From: Pseudoscardovia radai
GTDB taxonomy: Bacteria > Actinomycetota > Actinomycetes > Actinomycetales > Bifidobacteriaceae
Assembly: GCF_002259605.1 (NCBI RefSeq)
Contig: NZ_MWWR01000008.1
Location: 62,001-126,000 of the forward strand
DNA: 64,000 nucleotides
Direction of reading: 5' to 3'
A program made the translations under genes and the position numbers. The notes under the pieces are model-generated. The model saw only the letters and a list, made by a program, of their open reading frames with translations. It had not been told where the DNA came from and did not search any database. The stretch's first letter is position 1, and each line of letters opens with the position of its first letter. Positions 8,817-19,955 of this stretch are shown piece after piece.

Positions 8817-9285
8817 AACGGTGCCCTTCGCTGGCACGCGAGTAACCAGTGAGGCCGACCGTTGGCGGGAGAAGTGTGTGTTTTCAACGATGGAATCGTC
8901 AACAGTGCCTCTCGCAGGCAGTCCATTGACCAGTGAGGCCGACCGTTGGAGCGGAGATCGTTGGGAATGGGTGGATTCTTTTCCAACGGTGCCTTTCACT
9001 GGCAGTCCATCGACCAGTGAGAGCGACTGTTGGCGGGAGAAGTGAGTGTTTTCAACGATGGAATCGTGAACAGTGCCTTTCACTGGCAGTCCATCGACCA
9101 GTGAGGCCGACCGTTGGCGGGGAAGGCGAGTGTTCCCAACGATGGGATCGTGAACGGTGCCTCTCGCTGGCAGTCCATCGACCAGGGAGACCGACTGTTG
9201 GGGAGGAGGCCCAGTGTTCCCAACGATGGGATCGTGAACGGTGCCTCTCGCTGGCAGTCCACCAACCAGTGAGGCCGACTGTTGC
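8817..9285. repeat. 84-bp-period palindromic tandem array, locus 1 (six units)
   Basis: Six 49-bp imperfect palindromes begin at 8817, 8901, 8985, 9069, 9153 and 9237, exactly 84 bp apart. The typical core is AACGGTGCCTCTCGCTGG, then CAGTCCATCG, then ACCAGTGAGGCCGACCGTTG, so the two arms pair imperfectly. The 35-bp spacers are also related (TTCCCAACGATGGGATCGTG in several), except 8950-8984, which matches them only as its reverse complement. Because 84 is a multiple of three, both strands stay open across the array. The minus-strand frame from 9356 to 8784 would encode a 28-residue repeat (SLVDGLPVKGTVHDSIVENT), but its only start is a GTG without a ribosome site. The array lies between the converging ends of the NSS gene and rpsT. 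Confidence 0.9.
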
Positions 9286-9371
9286 CGGATCCGGAATCGT
9301 TTCGTGAATCGTGGGCCCCGAATCGTGACGCCGCGCGCCGCGCCGCGCACTGGCACCGAACCCGGAGCAAC

Positions 9372-9400
9372 AAAAAGGCCCCGCCGATGGGGGCGGGGCC
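9372..9400 (-). terminator. Terminator of rpsT
   Basis: On the minus strand a perfect 9-bp GC stem (arms 9392-9400 and 9377-9385) is followed by TTTTTG. It lies 26 bp after the rpsT stop. Confidence 0.85.
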
Positions 9401-9425
9401 TATGTGAAGAGCGCGACCGGCTGGT

Positions 9426-9686
9426 TTACAGCTGGTTGATGGCGTTCGCCAGGGCGGACTTGCGGTTCGCGGCCTGGTTCTTGTGGATGAAGCCACGGCC
9501 GGCGGCCTTGTCGAGCTTCTGCGACGCGACGGCGTAGGCAGCCTGCGCGGCGGCCTTGTCGCCGGTGGCGATGGCCTCGCGGGTCCTGCGCACGGCGGTC
9601 TTGAGCTCCGACTTGACGGAGACGTTGCGCTTGTGCGCCTTCTCGTTGGTCAGAATGCGCTTCTTCTGAGACTTGATGTTAGCCAA
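9426..9686 (-). CDS. rpsT: Small-subunit ribosomal protein S20
   Basis: 86 residues, starting [20 protein letters not shown] after the initiator and ending [10 protein letters not shown]: a full-length S20 that binds 16S rRNA. The start codon is TTG (9684-9686), preceded on the minus strand by AAAGGAAC at good spacing. No ATG or GTG fits the family N-terminus. A non-ATG start in rpsT recalls E. coli, where a UUG start is tied to translational autoregulation; whether it matters here is inference. A possible -10 box TATGAT lies at 9739-9744 on the minus strand without a good -35. Confidence 0.97.
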   Translation of the reverse strand: MANIKSQKKRILTNEKAHKRNVSVKSELKTAVRRTREAIATGDKAAAQAAYAVASQKLDKAAGRGFIHKNQAANRKSALANAINQL

Positions 9687-9926
9687 TGTAGTTCCTTTTG
9701 ACGAGTTTTACAGTTGTTCAACGGCCATACGAACGGATATCATACCATAACCTACGCTACTATTGAGGGGATATTGCGAAAAAGTCGGCGGATTCGCCCC
9801 GGGCAGCGTGCTTCCGCGCGCTTCGTCGCGCACCCCGCGCCGACGGCAATCGGCGGCGAACGATTGCCGTGGCCAGCGCCCCGTGCCGTACCAAGCCCGT
9901 GTGCGGGCGATAACGCGGAGGTTGCG

Positions 9927-10838
9927 ATGGAAGCGACACAGGTGACATTGGAAAGCAATGCGTTTTTCTATGGCATTGAGTACTTGGCGGTGTTCTGTTG
10001 TGGCTTGCTCGGCGGTCTTGCCGCCGTGCGCAAGCATTATGACCTCTTCGCCATCCTTCTGACCGCGTGGGTGACCTCGTTGGGCGGCGGTCTCGTCCGC
10101 GACGTCATCCTGGGGGCGCGGCCTCCCGTAGGGATATCCGACAAAGGCATGGTGATCACCGCCCTTGCCGCCGGGCTGATCGTGGCGGTCATGCATCCGG
10201 AAGTGGACCGCATGCACTGGTCGATGATCGTCCTTGATGCGCTGGCGCTGGGCCTGTTCGCCGTCAACGGCACGCAGAAGGCCCTCATGTATGGCACCAG
10301 CGGCATGGCTGCCGTCTTTCTGGGCATGTTCACCGCCCTCGCCGGCGGATTGATCAGGGACGTGCTGCTCAACGAGGTGCCGACGGTGGTACGAGACCGC
10401 CACTGGTATGCGTTCCCCTCGTTTGTCGGCAGCGTCCTTACCGTTGTCAGCAGCCGCGCCCGAGCCAATGGCCTGGTGAGCCCGCGGGGAGAGATCGTCG
10501 TCGACGTGGCGATCATCATCCTGGTGGTGGTGATGCGCGTCCTGTCGGTGCGCTTCGACATCACCCTTCCGGGCGCGATGCCCCGGCGGGAGGCCCTGCA
10601 CATGCCCGAGCGCCCCCGCACAGGTCGCGGAGCGCATGCTTCCTCGCGTTCCCAGCAAGGCGAACCTGTGCACGGCGAATCTGTGCAAGGGGTGGCCGCA
10701 CAGGGGGAGCGCGCTCATGGGGAATCCGCACAAGGGGAGCAGCTGCAAGGGGAGCCGCTGCAAGCTTCGCAGCCTGCGCGCGAGGCTGAGCCTGCGCGCG
10801 AAGGCTCAAGCCCGCATGATGTCGGCGAACGGACGTAA
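9927..10838 (+). CDS. TRIC-type (UPF0126/YadS-like) cation-channel family membrane protein with repetitive tail
   Basis: 303 residues from ATG 9927, with GGAG at 9917-9920. The open frame runs further upstream without a ribosome site. The first ~210 residues are the prokaryotic TRIC fold: two repeats of three helices, each with a glycine-rich motif (LGGGLVRDVILGARPPVGI and LAGGLIRDVLLNEVPTVVR). Family members are trimeric monovalent-cation channels in the plasma membrane. The last ~90 residues are unlike the family core: a hydrophilic, low-complexity tail built on QGE/HGE words (QGEPVHGESVQGVAAQGERA), encoded by tandem ~15-bp repeats at about 10650-10775. The tail is probably cytosolic and variable. 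The giant helicase gene follows after 94 bp. Confidence 0.85.
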   Translation: MEATQVTLESNAFFYGIEYLAVFCCGLLGGLAAVRKHYDLFAILLTAWVTSLGGGLVRDVILGARPPVGISDKGMVITALAAGLIVAVMHPEVDRMHWSMIVLDALALGLFAVNGTQKALMYGTSGMAAVFLGMFTALAGGLIRDVLLNEVPTVVRDRHWYAFPSFVGSVLTVVSSRARANGLVSPRGEIVVDVAIIILVVVMRVLSVRFDITLPGAMPRREALHMPERPRTGRGAHASSRSQQGEPVHGESVQGVAAQGERAHGESAQGEQLQGEPLQASQPAREAEPAREGSSPHDVGERT

Positions 10839-10932
10839 GGTGACGGAAACCCGCGGACGATGAAGCCGGGCGGCTTATGCGCAGCCGACTCGCGGGTGCA
10901 CGTGTCGAAGGCGATGCCAGAGAGGATGAGTA

Positions 10933-13900
10933 ATGTCAGGGGCTTCCACGCTGGTCTATGTCGATACCGAAAACACTCGCGCCGCGCAGGATGCCAGAGC
11001 CGATCGGTCCGACTCCAACGCCAGTGACATGCGCAAACCATCGGCTCCCGCCCCGTCATCGGCCGGCGAGAAGGCTTCGGTTCCGGGGAAGCTGTGTGAC
11101 ATCGGTGCATTGCGCACCGGCTCCGATGTGGTGGAATATCTGACGGCGCGTTTCGCCCAGCAGCAGGAGCCTCCCACTCAGGCGCAGCATGCAACGCAGA
11201 GGATGGGTCGTTTCTTTGGGTTCCTGCATCGTCGCACGCCGCATGTGCCGTCGCGTCTCGCACAGTTCCATGCGCCCGACAGGAAGGCGTTCAGGAATTT
11301 CATCCATGGGGCGTCGTGGGCGGTGGGCCACAATCTCGTGGATTTCGACATGGCAGCCATCGGCGACGATCTGACCGCCGCCGGCATTCGCCAATGCATC
11401 GACACGCTGCCCCTGTCCGCGCTGCTGTATCCAAGCAAAGCCAGCCATGCCTTGGGCAAACCCGAGAAAATAAGCGACGATGCGCTCAACAATCCGCTGA
11501 CGGATGCCTATAAATGCCGCGATCTGTTTTTGCAAGAGATTCAGAAATACGCGTCGCTGGACGAGACGATGCGGATGGTGTATGCGCTGCTGTTGCAACA
11601 CCACCCGTATTTTCGCGGATGGTACGCCTTGCTGCGTCAGGCGGGCGAGGCGTGCGCCATCGAAGCGTGGAAGGCCCCGCGGCATGGCGCGCCCGCGGCT
11701 TCCGATCGCGGCGGTGCAGCGCATGCCGCACAGGAAGCGCGCCATGGCGCCCGCGCGCAATCGGCTGCCGTCGGCGACGCGCCTGTCGATCCGCAAGCCG
11801 TGAGCGACGGCGTGAAGCTGCTGCCGGACGTGGCGAACCTTGCCGCGCAGGCGATGGAGGAGGAGATCGCGGCACTGCCAGATCCCTGCCTGTGTGAATC
11901 GGCCGATCTTGCCCGGCTGGCGATGGACCGGCCGGTGGAGCTTGCCTATGCGCTCGCCTACGCGCTGGCACCGGTGGACAAGCGCCATATCAGCGAGTGG
12001 GCCCTTCGCCGTTTCCCGGGAATTACAGGCGTGCTGGATGCGTTGTGCCGCACGCGCTGCTCGTCGCCATCGTGTCGGTATTGCACCACCATGCTCGACG
12101 CCACCGTGCAATTGCGCCGTGTCTTCGGCTTCGAATCCTTCCGCACGTGGCAGGGGCAGGACCTGCAGCGGCAGGCCGTGCAAGCGGCGATCGACGGGGA
12201 GTCCATCATGGCGGTTTTCCCCACCGGCGGCGGCAAGTCCTTGACATTCCAGCTGCCGGCGATCATCGACGGGCAGAGAGTGGACGGGCTGACCATCGTC
12301 ATCTCGCCATTGCAATCCTTGATGGTCGACCAGGTTGCGTCGCTGGAACGGCGTGGCATCACCGCAGCCGCGACCATCAACGGCACGCTAGACCCCGTGC
12401 AGCGCACCAATCAGATCGAACGGGTCCGAAGTGGCATCGCCTCCCTGCTGTACATCGCGCCGGAATCCTTGCGGTCGCCAACGATTCAGCGGCTGGTGCA
12501 ATCACGGAACGTCACGCGCATCGTCGTCGACGAAGCGCACTGTTTCTCCGCCTGGGGCCAGGACTTCCGCGTGGACTACTGGTACATCGGTGAATTCATC
12601 AGGCAGCTTGAATCACACGTGGGGCGGAGCATACCTGTGTCCTGTTTCACCGCCACTGCCAAGCAGCAGGTCATCGCCGACATCCGCACTTATTTTCACG
12701 ACCAGACGGGCAGGGACCTGCGGCTGTTCGCCACAACCGCGCAACGGCGCAACCTGCACTATCAGGTCATCCCCGTTGACGCCGACGACGAGCACCGTTA
12801 CCGGGCCCTGCGCGAGCTCATCGAAAAGAAGGATCCCTGCCCGCCGACCATCGTCTTCGTCGCCAAGCGCCGCCAGACCACGGAACTTGCCCGAAGGCTC
12901 AGCCGCGACGGAATCCCGGCATGCGCATTCCACGGAGACATGTCCGTCGTTGAGAAAATGACCAGCCAGGAGGCTTTCCTCAGCGGCCGCGTCAACGTGA
13001 TGGTCGCCACCAAGGCGTTCGGCATGGGGATCGACAAGTCGGATGTGCAGCAGGTCATCCACTACACGATCTCCGAATCCTTGGAGGACTACGTCCAAGA
13101 ATCCGGCAGGGCGGGACGCGATGAGCGGCTTGACGCGGATTGCATCATCCTGTACAACGCGCGTGACCTGGACGTGCACTTCCAGATGCTCAATCAAAGC
13201 CGCATCACCATCAACCAGATCCAGCAGGTATGGCAGGCCATCAAGTATCTGAGCGACAGTCGCCATCACGGGCGCATGTCGTTCACCGCCAGCGCCTTGG
13301 AGATAGCCCGCGAAGCCGGGTGGAGCAACACGTCCTACGACGTGGAGACGCGCGTGCGGGCGGCGCTCATGTCACTGGAGCAATCCGGATACATCACACG
13401 CGGCATCAACGCATCCCGCGTTTTCGCCGACAGCCTTGCCGTCGACGACATCCCGTCCGCGCGCAGCATCCTCGAAAAGCCAAACAGCGGCATGGGCCCC
13501 GAGCGGATCGAGGAATGCGTGCGCATACTCTCCCGTCTGCTCTCCAGCAAGCACACGGGCCAGGGCATGCAGGGGGAGGCCGAAAGCCGAGTGGACTACC
13601 TCGCCGATTGCCTCGCCTTGCCCAAGGGACGGGTGCGTGACGACATCGACGAGATGAAACGCCTCAAGATCTTGCGAAACGACACCGACATGCACGCCTA
13701 CGTGCGACGAGGCAAGGCGTCGGGGCGTTCGCGCCGAGGCACGTTGAGCGAGATGAACGCCTTGGAGACATTCCTCGTGGACTTCCTCGTGCGCCACGTG
13801 CACGACGGTCAGTCAGTGGAATACAAGGAGGCCAATGAGGCCGCGCTGGAAGCGGGAATCGCCACCAGCAGCGTTCCGAAGGTGAAGTCCATCGTCGCTT

Positions 13901-16509
13901 CGTGGATCGACGCGCGCTACATCCGCAAGCCCGCGCATCCCAACGCATCCTCCATCGACATCACGTTCGCCGACGGCATCGATGGGAAGACGTTCGCCCA
14001 ACGCGTCTCGGAACGCCAACGCCACGCCCGGAGCATCGACGATTATGTGACCGACCTGGCCCATACGCAGCTCGCCCAGATGCGTTCCCGCGGCGAAAAC
14101 GCTGGGGAGCGCATCGACGTCGTGTTCTCTTTGGTCGATTTGCAGCGTTGCTGCGCCGCCGATGATGCGACGGATGGGGGCACGTCCGACCTTAGCCCGC
14201 ACCTTAAGGGATTCGGACTTACACCCGTCTCGGAGCCTGCCGCCGGCGCATCCGACGCCACGACCGCCCCATCCGTGAACCTGACGGACGTGCGGCGCGC
14301 GGTGCTGTATTTGGAAAGGACAGGGGAGCTGGATATCGAAGGCGGCTTCCTGGTCATCTACAACGGTATGCGCATCACCCGCGTCGAAACGGACAACCGG
14401 CGCCGTTACCGCAAAGAGGACTACGCGCAGCTCGATGCCTATTACCGCAACAGGATCGAGCAGATTCACTTGGTCGGCCGCTTCGCCTCGATGATGGTCG
14501 ACGACCACGACCGGGCGATGCGCTTCGCCGCGGATTACTTCGCCATGGATCACGATACGTTCCTTGACACATACATCAGCAAAAGCGACCGTGCCGGACT
14601 GTCGCTGGGCATGACCAAACAACGGTACGACCTTCTGTTCGCCGGCCTCAACGAGGAGCAGCGTCGCGTCATCGACGACGCCACGCACCGGGTGATCGTG
14701 GTCGCCGCAGGGCCGGGAAGCGGCAAGACGATGACCCTCGTGCACAAGCTGGCAAGCCTGGTGCTGCTGGAAGACACCAAGCCCGAGCAGCTGCTCATGC
14801 TCACCTTCTCGCACGCCGCCGCCATGGAATTCGCCCACCGCCTGTACGACCTCATCGGCGACATGTCGTATTACGTCGGCATACGCACCTTCTATGCCTT
14901 CGCATTCGACGTGGCAGGCCGCGTCGGCAACCTCGAGCAGGCAGACACCATCGAACGGCAGGCGGCGGCGCTACTCAACGACCCGGACGCCGGCATCGAT
15001 GAATCGGTGTGCACGAAAACCTGTCTCGTCATCGACGAAGCCCAGGACATGTCAGCCGACGAATACGAACTGGTCGCCGCGCTGATGCGCCGCAACACGG
15101 ACATGCGTGTCATCGCAGTCGGCGACGACGACCAAGCCATCATGGGGTTCCGTGGGGCCGACAGCGCCTACATGGCGAAGTTTGCCTCCGCCGCCAACGA
15201 CCCCGATGAGCCCGCTCCTCCCGCCGTTGCCGGGCAGCCGGGCGGTGCCGTGCCCGAAAACGCGGCGCTCGCCGATGACGCCACCATCATCGAGCTATCT
15301 GTGAATTATCGCAGCGACACATCCATCGTCGAGGCGGCCAATGCACTCCTCACGCTCAAACCCCACGGCCTGAAGACGACACGCTGCCACGCCCACAGCC
15401 GCGAACAGGGCAGCGTGGAGCATGTCGTCCTCGACCATCCGAGCATCACGTCGGTCATCGAACGGGTCGATGAACGCTGGCACGCCACCCACGCGCAGGA
15501 TGGACACAGCGCGGAAAGCCACGGCGTGGAAAGCTCTGGCACGGCGGGCGGGGGAAGCATCGCCGTGCTCGTTCCCACCAACGAGGATGTCGCCACGGTC
15601 TACTGCGAGCTGCAGCATCGCGGCGTTCCCGTGACGTTCATCGACGACCACGCTGGCTTCCGCGCCGAGATGCTCGAGGAATGCGCCGTCTTCCTCGAAT
15701 CCCTGGACGATAACATGGTGATTCCCACCGAGCATTATCGCGAGGCTCTTGATCGACTGCGCGCACGTTTCTCTCGCAGCATCGTCGTCGAAGACGTAAC
15801 CGGTGCGTTGCAACGCTACGCCGACAGCGTCGGAACCATCTATCGGTCCGACTTGGAAGAAATGCTGGCGAACACCACGGTGGCGGAACTGATGCAGCCG
15901 GAGGGCTCGGACGTCATCGTGTCGACCTACCACAAGGCCAAGGGGCGGCAGTTCGACACCGTCTACTGCCAGGTGACCGAACGATTCACGCCCGCCGACA
16001 TCCAGGCCGTGAACCTTCTGTATGTGGGGATGACGCGCGCCCGCCATTCGCTGGTATTGTGTGATTCCTCGGCAATGCTGCACGACCTTGACGAGCCGTT
16101 CGCGAAGGCCGGGGTGCGTGTGACGCGCGACTCGCGTGACTACGGGGAGCCGCGGAACGTGATGCTGGCATGCTCGCTGCGCGATGTCCGGCTCGGTGAC
16201 GTGGAGAGTGACGCGGCGCAGCGGGCGATTGGCGGGCTGCAGGCGGGCGACGCGCTCCACGGGCGCATCGATTCGCGGGACGGAGGCGGGTCGCTGCGGT
16301 TCGTGTTGGACTGCGGCGACGGTACGCACGCCACGGTCCGGCCGTCGCGAAGCATGAACGAGAAAATCAACAGATACGTGTGCAGGCGCGGAGGAACGGG
16401 CAGATACCATGTGCTCAAGGCGGACGTGGGTTACGTGGTGCGCTGGTATGACAACAAGACCGACAGGGAGTGGAAGGTCGCCCTCCCGCGTTTGATTCTA
16501 GGCCGGTAG
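10933..16509 (+). CDS. Exonuclease-like / RecQ helicase / UvrD-type helicase triple-fusion protein
   Basis: 1858 residues from ATG 10933 (AGAGGAT upstream). Three modules can be read. (1) Residues ~5-200 resemble a DEDDh exonuclease: DTE at 11-13, HNLVDFD at 133-139, DTLPLSALLYPSKASHALG, and NPLTDA with Asp191. The usual His five residues before that Asp is Asn. (2) Residues ~400-760 are an SF2 RecQ helicase: a Cys cluster CRTRCSSPSCRYC, Walker A FPTGGGKS (Lys435), DEAHCFSAWGQDFR (Asp533), FTATA, and GMGIDKSDVQQVIHY with QESGRAGRDE. (3) Residues ~1240-1715 are an SF1 UvrD/Rep helicase: GPGSGKT (Lys1265), DEAQDM (Asp1368), GDDDQAIMGFRGAD, NYRSDTSIVEAANALL, STYHKAKGRQFD and YVGMTRARHS. All helicase motifs look intact. 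It probably acts in DNA repair, recombination or defence; the sequence alone does not say which. Confidence 0.9.
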   Translation: MSGASTLVYVDTENTRAAQDARADRSDSNASDMRKPSAPAPSSAGEKASVPGKLCDIGALRTGSDVVEYLTARFAQQQEPPTQAQHATQRMGRFFGFLHRRTPHVPSRLAQFHAPDRKAFRNFIHGASWAVGHNLVDFDMAAIGDDLTAAGIRQCIDTLPLSALLYPSKASHALGKPEKISDDALNNPLTDAYKCRDLFLQEIQKYASLDETMRMVYALLLQHHPYFRGWYALLRQAGEACAIEAWKAPRHGAPAASDRGGAAHAAQEARHGARAQSAAVGDAPVDPQAVSDGVKLLPDVANLAAQAMEEEIAALPDPCLCESADLARLAMDRPVELAYALAYALAPVDKRHISEWALRRFPGITGVLDALCRTRCSSPSCRYCTTMLDATVQLRRVFGFESFRTWQGQDLQRQAVQAAIDGESIMAVFPTGGGKSLTFQLPAIIDGQRVDGLTIVISPLQSLMVDQVASLERRGITAAATINGTLDPVQRTNQIERVRSGIASLLYIAPESLRSPTIQRLVQSRNVTRIVVDEAHCFSAWGQDFRVDYWYIGEFIRQLESHVGRSIPVSCFTATAKQQVIADIRTYFHDQTGRDLRLFATTAQRRNLHYQVIPVDADDEHRYRALRELIEKKDPCPPTIVFVAKRRQTTELARRLSRDGIPACAFHGDMSVVEKMTSQEAFLSGRVNVMVATKAFGMGIDKSDVQQVIHYTISESLEDYVQESGRAGRDERLDADCIILYNARDLDVHFQMLNQSRITINQIQQVWQAIKYLSDSRHHGRMSFTASALEIAREAGWSNTSYDVETRVRAALMSLEQSGYITRGINASRVFADSLAVDDIPSARSILEKPNSGMGPERIEECVRILSRLLSSKHTGQGMQGEAESRVDYLADCLALPKGRVRDDIDEMKRLKILRNDTDMHAYVRRGKASGRSRRGTLSEMNALETFLVDFLVRHVHDGQSVEYKEANEAALEAGIATSSVPKVKSIVASWIDARYIRKPAHPNASSIDITFADGIDGKTFAQRVSERQRHARSIDDYVTDLAHTQLAQMRSRGENAGERIDVVFSLVDLQRCCAADDATDGGTSDLSPHLKGFGLTPVSEPAAGASDATTAPSVNLTDVRRAVLYLERTGELDIEGGFLVIYNGMRITRVETDNRRRYRKEDYAQLDAYYRNRIEQIHLVGRFASMMVDDHDRAMRFAADYFAMDHDTFLDTYISKSDRAGLSLGMTKQRYDLLFAGLNEEQRRVIDDATHRVIVVAAGPGSGKTMTLVHKLASLVLLEDTKPEQLLMLTFSHAAAMEFAHRLYDLIGDMSYYVGIRTFYAFAFDVAGRVGNLEQADTIERQAAALLNDPDAGIDESVCTKTCLVIDEAQDMSADEYELVAALMRRNTDMRVIAVGDDDQAIMGFRGADSAYMAKFASAANDPDEPAPPAVAGQPGGAVPENAALADDATIIELSVNYRSDTSIVEAANALLTLKPHGLKTTRCHAHSREQGSVEHVVLDHPSITSVIERVDERWHATHAQDGHSAESHGVESSGTAGGGSIAVLVPTNEDVATVYCELQHRGVPVTFIDDHAGFRAEMLEECAVFLESLDDNMVIPTEHYREALDRLRARFSRSIVVEDVTGALQRYADSVGTIYRSDLEEMLANTTVAELMQPEGSDVIVSTYHKAKGRQFDTVYCQVTERFTPADIQAVNLLYVGMTRARHSLVLCDSSAMLHDLDEPFAKAGVRVTRDSRDYGEPRNVMLACSLRDVRLGDVESDAAQRAIGGLQAGDALHGRIDSRDGGGSLRFVLDCGDGTHATVRPSRSMNEKINRYVCRRGGTGRYHVLKADVGYVVRWYDNKTDREWKVALPRLILGR

Positions 16510-16704
16510 CCTGCCGGGGATTGGCGGAAGGCGGGTGCGTGACGGTAGTTTGGCGGCGGTTGCGCAACGCGCTGCCGCCGTTGCCTGCCCAAGCCGTTAG
16601 ACTGGAACAATTGGATATGCCCGCCGCACGCAACCGACGGGTGAGGACGTATGTGTGGACGCCGGTATCCGTCTTCCGGCGGTCGTGGACAAGGAGAACG
16701 CTCA

Positions 16705-18582
<1,878 letters not shown>

Positions 18583-18584
18583 CG

Positions 18585-19886
18585 GTGGGCGCGCAGGGCG
18601 TGGCCCACGATGCCGCTGCTGCGGGTGTCTCCGCCGCATCCGTTCCCGCCTCCGGTCCCGCCGCACCTTCGCCCTTCGAGGTCTACGTGCATGTGCCGTT
18701 CTGCCTGAGGCGCTGCGGATACTGTGATTTCAACACATACACGGCGCCGGACCTCGGTGAGGGCGCTTCGCGCGGTAATTACGCGCGTATGGCGGTGCGC
18801 GAGATGGAGTTGGTGCGCGCGTGGCAGGAGGAGCGCGGCCTTGATGAGCCGCCGGCGGGGAGTGTGTTCTTCGGAGGCGGCACGCCCACGATTCTGCCGG
18901 CCGATGACCTCGTCGAGATGCTTGATGCGGTGCGCCGCATCTGGGGCCTGCAGCCCGGCGCCGAGGTGACGACCGAGGCGAACCCCGACACCGTGGATGC
19001 CGATTACATCAAGCGTCTTGCCGACGGCGGGTTCACGCGGATTTCCTTCGGCATGCAGTCCGCGGTTCCCTCGGTGCTGCGCACCCTGGATCGTCGCCAT
19101 ACGCCGGCGAACGTCGAGGCAGGTGTGCGCGCGGCGGATGCCTGCGGGCTTCGTTCGAGCGTGGACCTGATCTACGGCGCGCCGGGGGAGAGCTTCGAGG
19201 ATTGGCGCACGTCGGTGCGCGCCGCGGTGGATCTGGGCGTGAATCATATATCTGCGTATGCGCTCACGATTGCGCCGCGCACCACGATGGGCCGCATGAT
19301 CGCCGCCGGCCGGCTGCCCAAGCCCAGCGACGATGACGAGGCCGCCAAATACGAGATCGCCGACGAGGCCTTCGCCGCCGCGGGATTGACATGGTATGAA
19401 ATCAGCAACTGGGCGCGGCCCGGCTTCGAATCACGGCACAACCTGGGGTACTGGCGCAACGTGGACTGGGCCGGCATCGGCCCCGGCGCGCATTCCCACT
19501 ACCGCTTCGAGAAGCGCGGTTCCGCGGATAACGCGGAGCATGTAACACTGAGTAATATACCTGCGGTGGGCATGCGCGCCTGGGACACCGCGCATCCCCG
19601 CGCATGGGCCCACCAGATCAACACAGCCACGGTGCCATGGGCGGGCAGCGAGGCGATCACTGCGCGGCAGGATGCAGAGGAGACGCTGATGCTCGGTCTG
19701 CGTCTGCATGAAGGTTTCGACACGTCGCGCTTCGCCGGAATCATCCCGCTCGAGGCATGGCGGCAGCTGGAATCCGAGGGGTTGATTCACTTGGTGCCTA
19801 GGCCGTCTGGTTCGCTTGCGGTGCCGACGCTGCGCGGCCGATTGCTCAACGACCTCATCATCGAGCGCCTCTTCGATTACCTGTGA
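18585..19886 (+). CDS. hemW: Radical-SAM heme chaperone HemW
   Basis: 433 residues. GTG 18585 lies 2 bp after the lepA stop. The first ~30 residues are a non-conserved Ala-rich stretch, so the true start could be slightly further in. The core begins PFEVYVHVPFCLRRCGYC, with the radical-SAM cysteines C40, C44 and C47 (CxxxCxxC), then a cysteine-free DFNTYTA as expected. It continues with VFFGGGTPTIL, TTEANPDTVD, RISFGMQSAVPSVLRTLDR, DLIYGAPGES and YEISNWARPGFESRHNLGYW, all standard for HemW/HemN-like proteins. HemW hands heme to target proteins. It is often misnamed coproporphyrinogen oxidase, but the single-gene lepA linkage and the motif set favour HemW. Confidence 0.93.
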   Translation: MGAQGVAHDAAAAGVSAASVPASGPAAPSPFEVYVHVPFCLRRCGYCDFNTYTAPDLGEGASRGNYARMAVREMELVRAWQEERGLDEPPAGSVFFGGGTPTILPADDLVEMLDAVRRIWGLQPGAEVTTEANPDTVDADYIKRLADGGFTRISFGMQSAVPSVLRTLDRRHTPANVEAGVRAADACGLRSSVDLIYGAPGESFEDWRTSVRAAVDLGVNHISAYALTIAPRTTMGRMIAAGRLPKPSDDDEAAKYEIADEAFAAAGLTWYEISNWARPGFESRHNLGYWRNVDWAGIGPGAHSHYRFEKRGSADNAEHVTLSNIPAVGMRAWDTAHPRAWAHQINTATVPWAGSEAITARQDAEETLMLGLRLHEGFDTSRFAGIIPLEAWRQLESEGLIHLVPRPSGSLAVPTLRGRLLNDLIIERLFDYL

Positions 19887-19955
19887 GTGGAGGGGAGACC
19901 ACGCAATGGCGCGCCATGTGATGCGGTTTCATCATGGGGTGCCGATGGGGGAGGC

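Noticed and set aside
8817-9285. CRISPR array (49-bp repeats with 35-bp spacers)
   Set aside because: The 35-bp spacers are related to each other and to those at 59 kb, the repeats are not constant, and no cas gene is present. It is a tandem repeat.
8784-9356. Minus-strand 190-residue repeat protein across the 84-bp array
   Set aside because: Open only because 84 is divisible by three. It starts at a GTG without a ribosome site, and the terminator of rpsT lies just upstream. Kept as a hypothesis in the findings, not as a gene.
18585-19886. Oxygen-independent coproporphyrinogen III oxidase (HemN)
   Set aside because: Length, N-terminus and linkage to lepA fit the heme chaperone HemW better.
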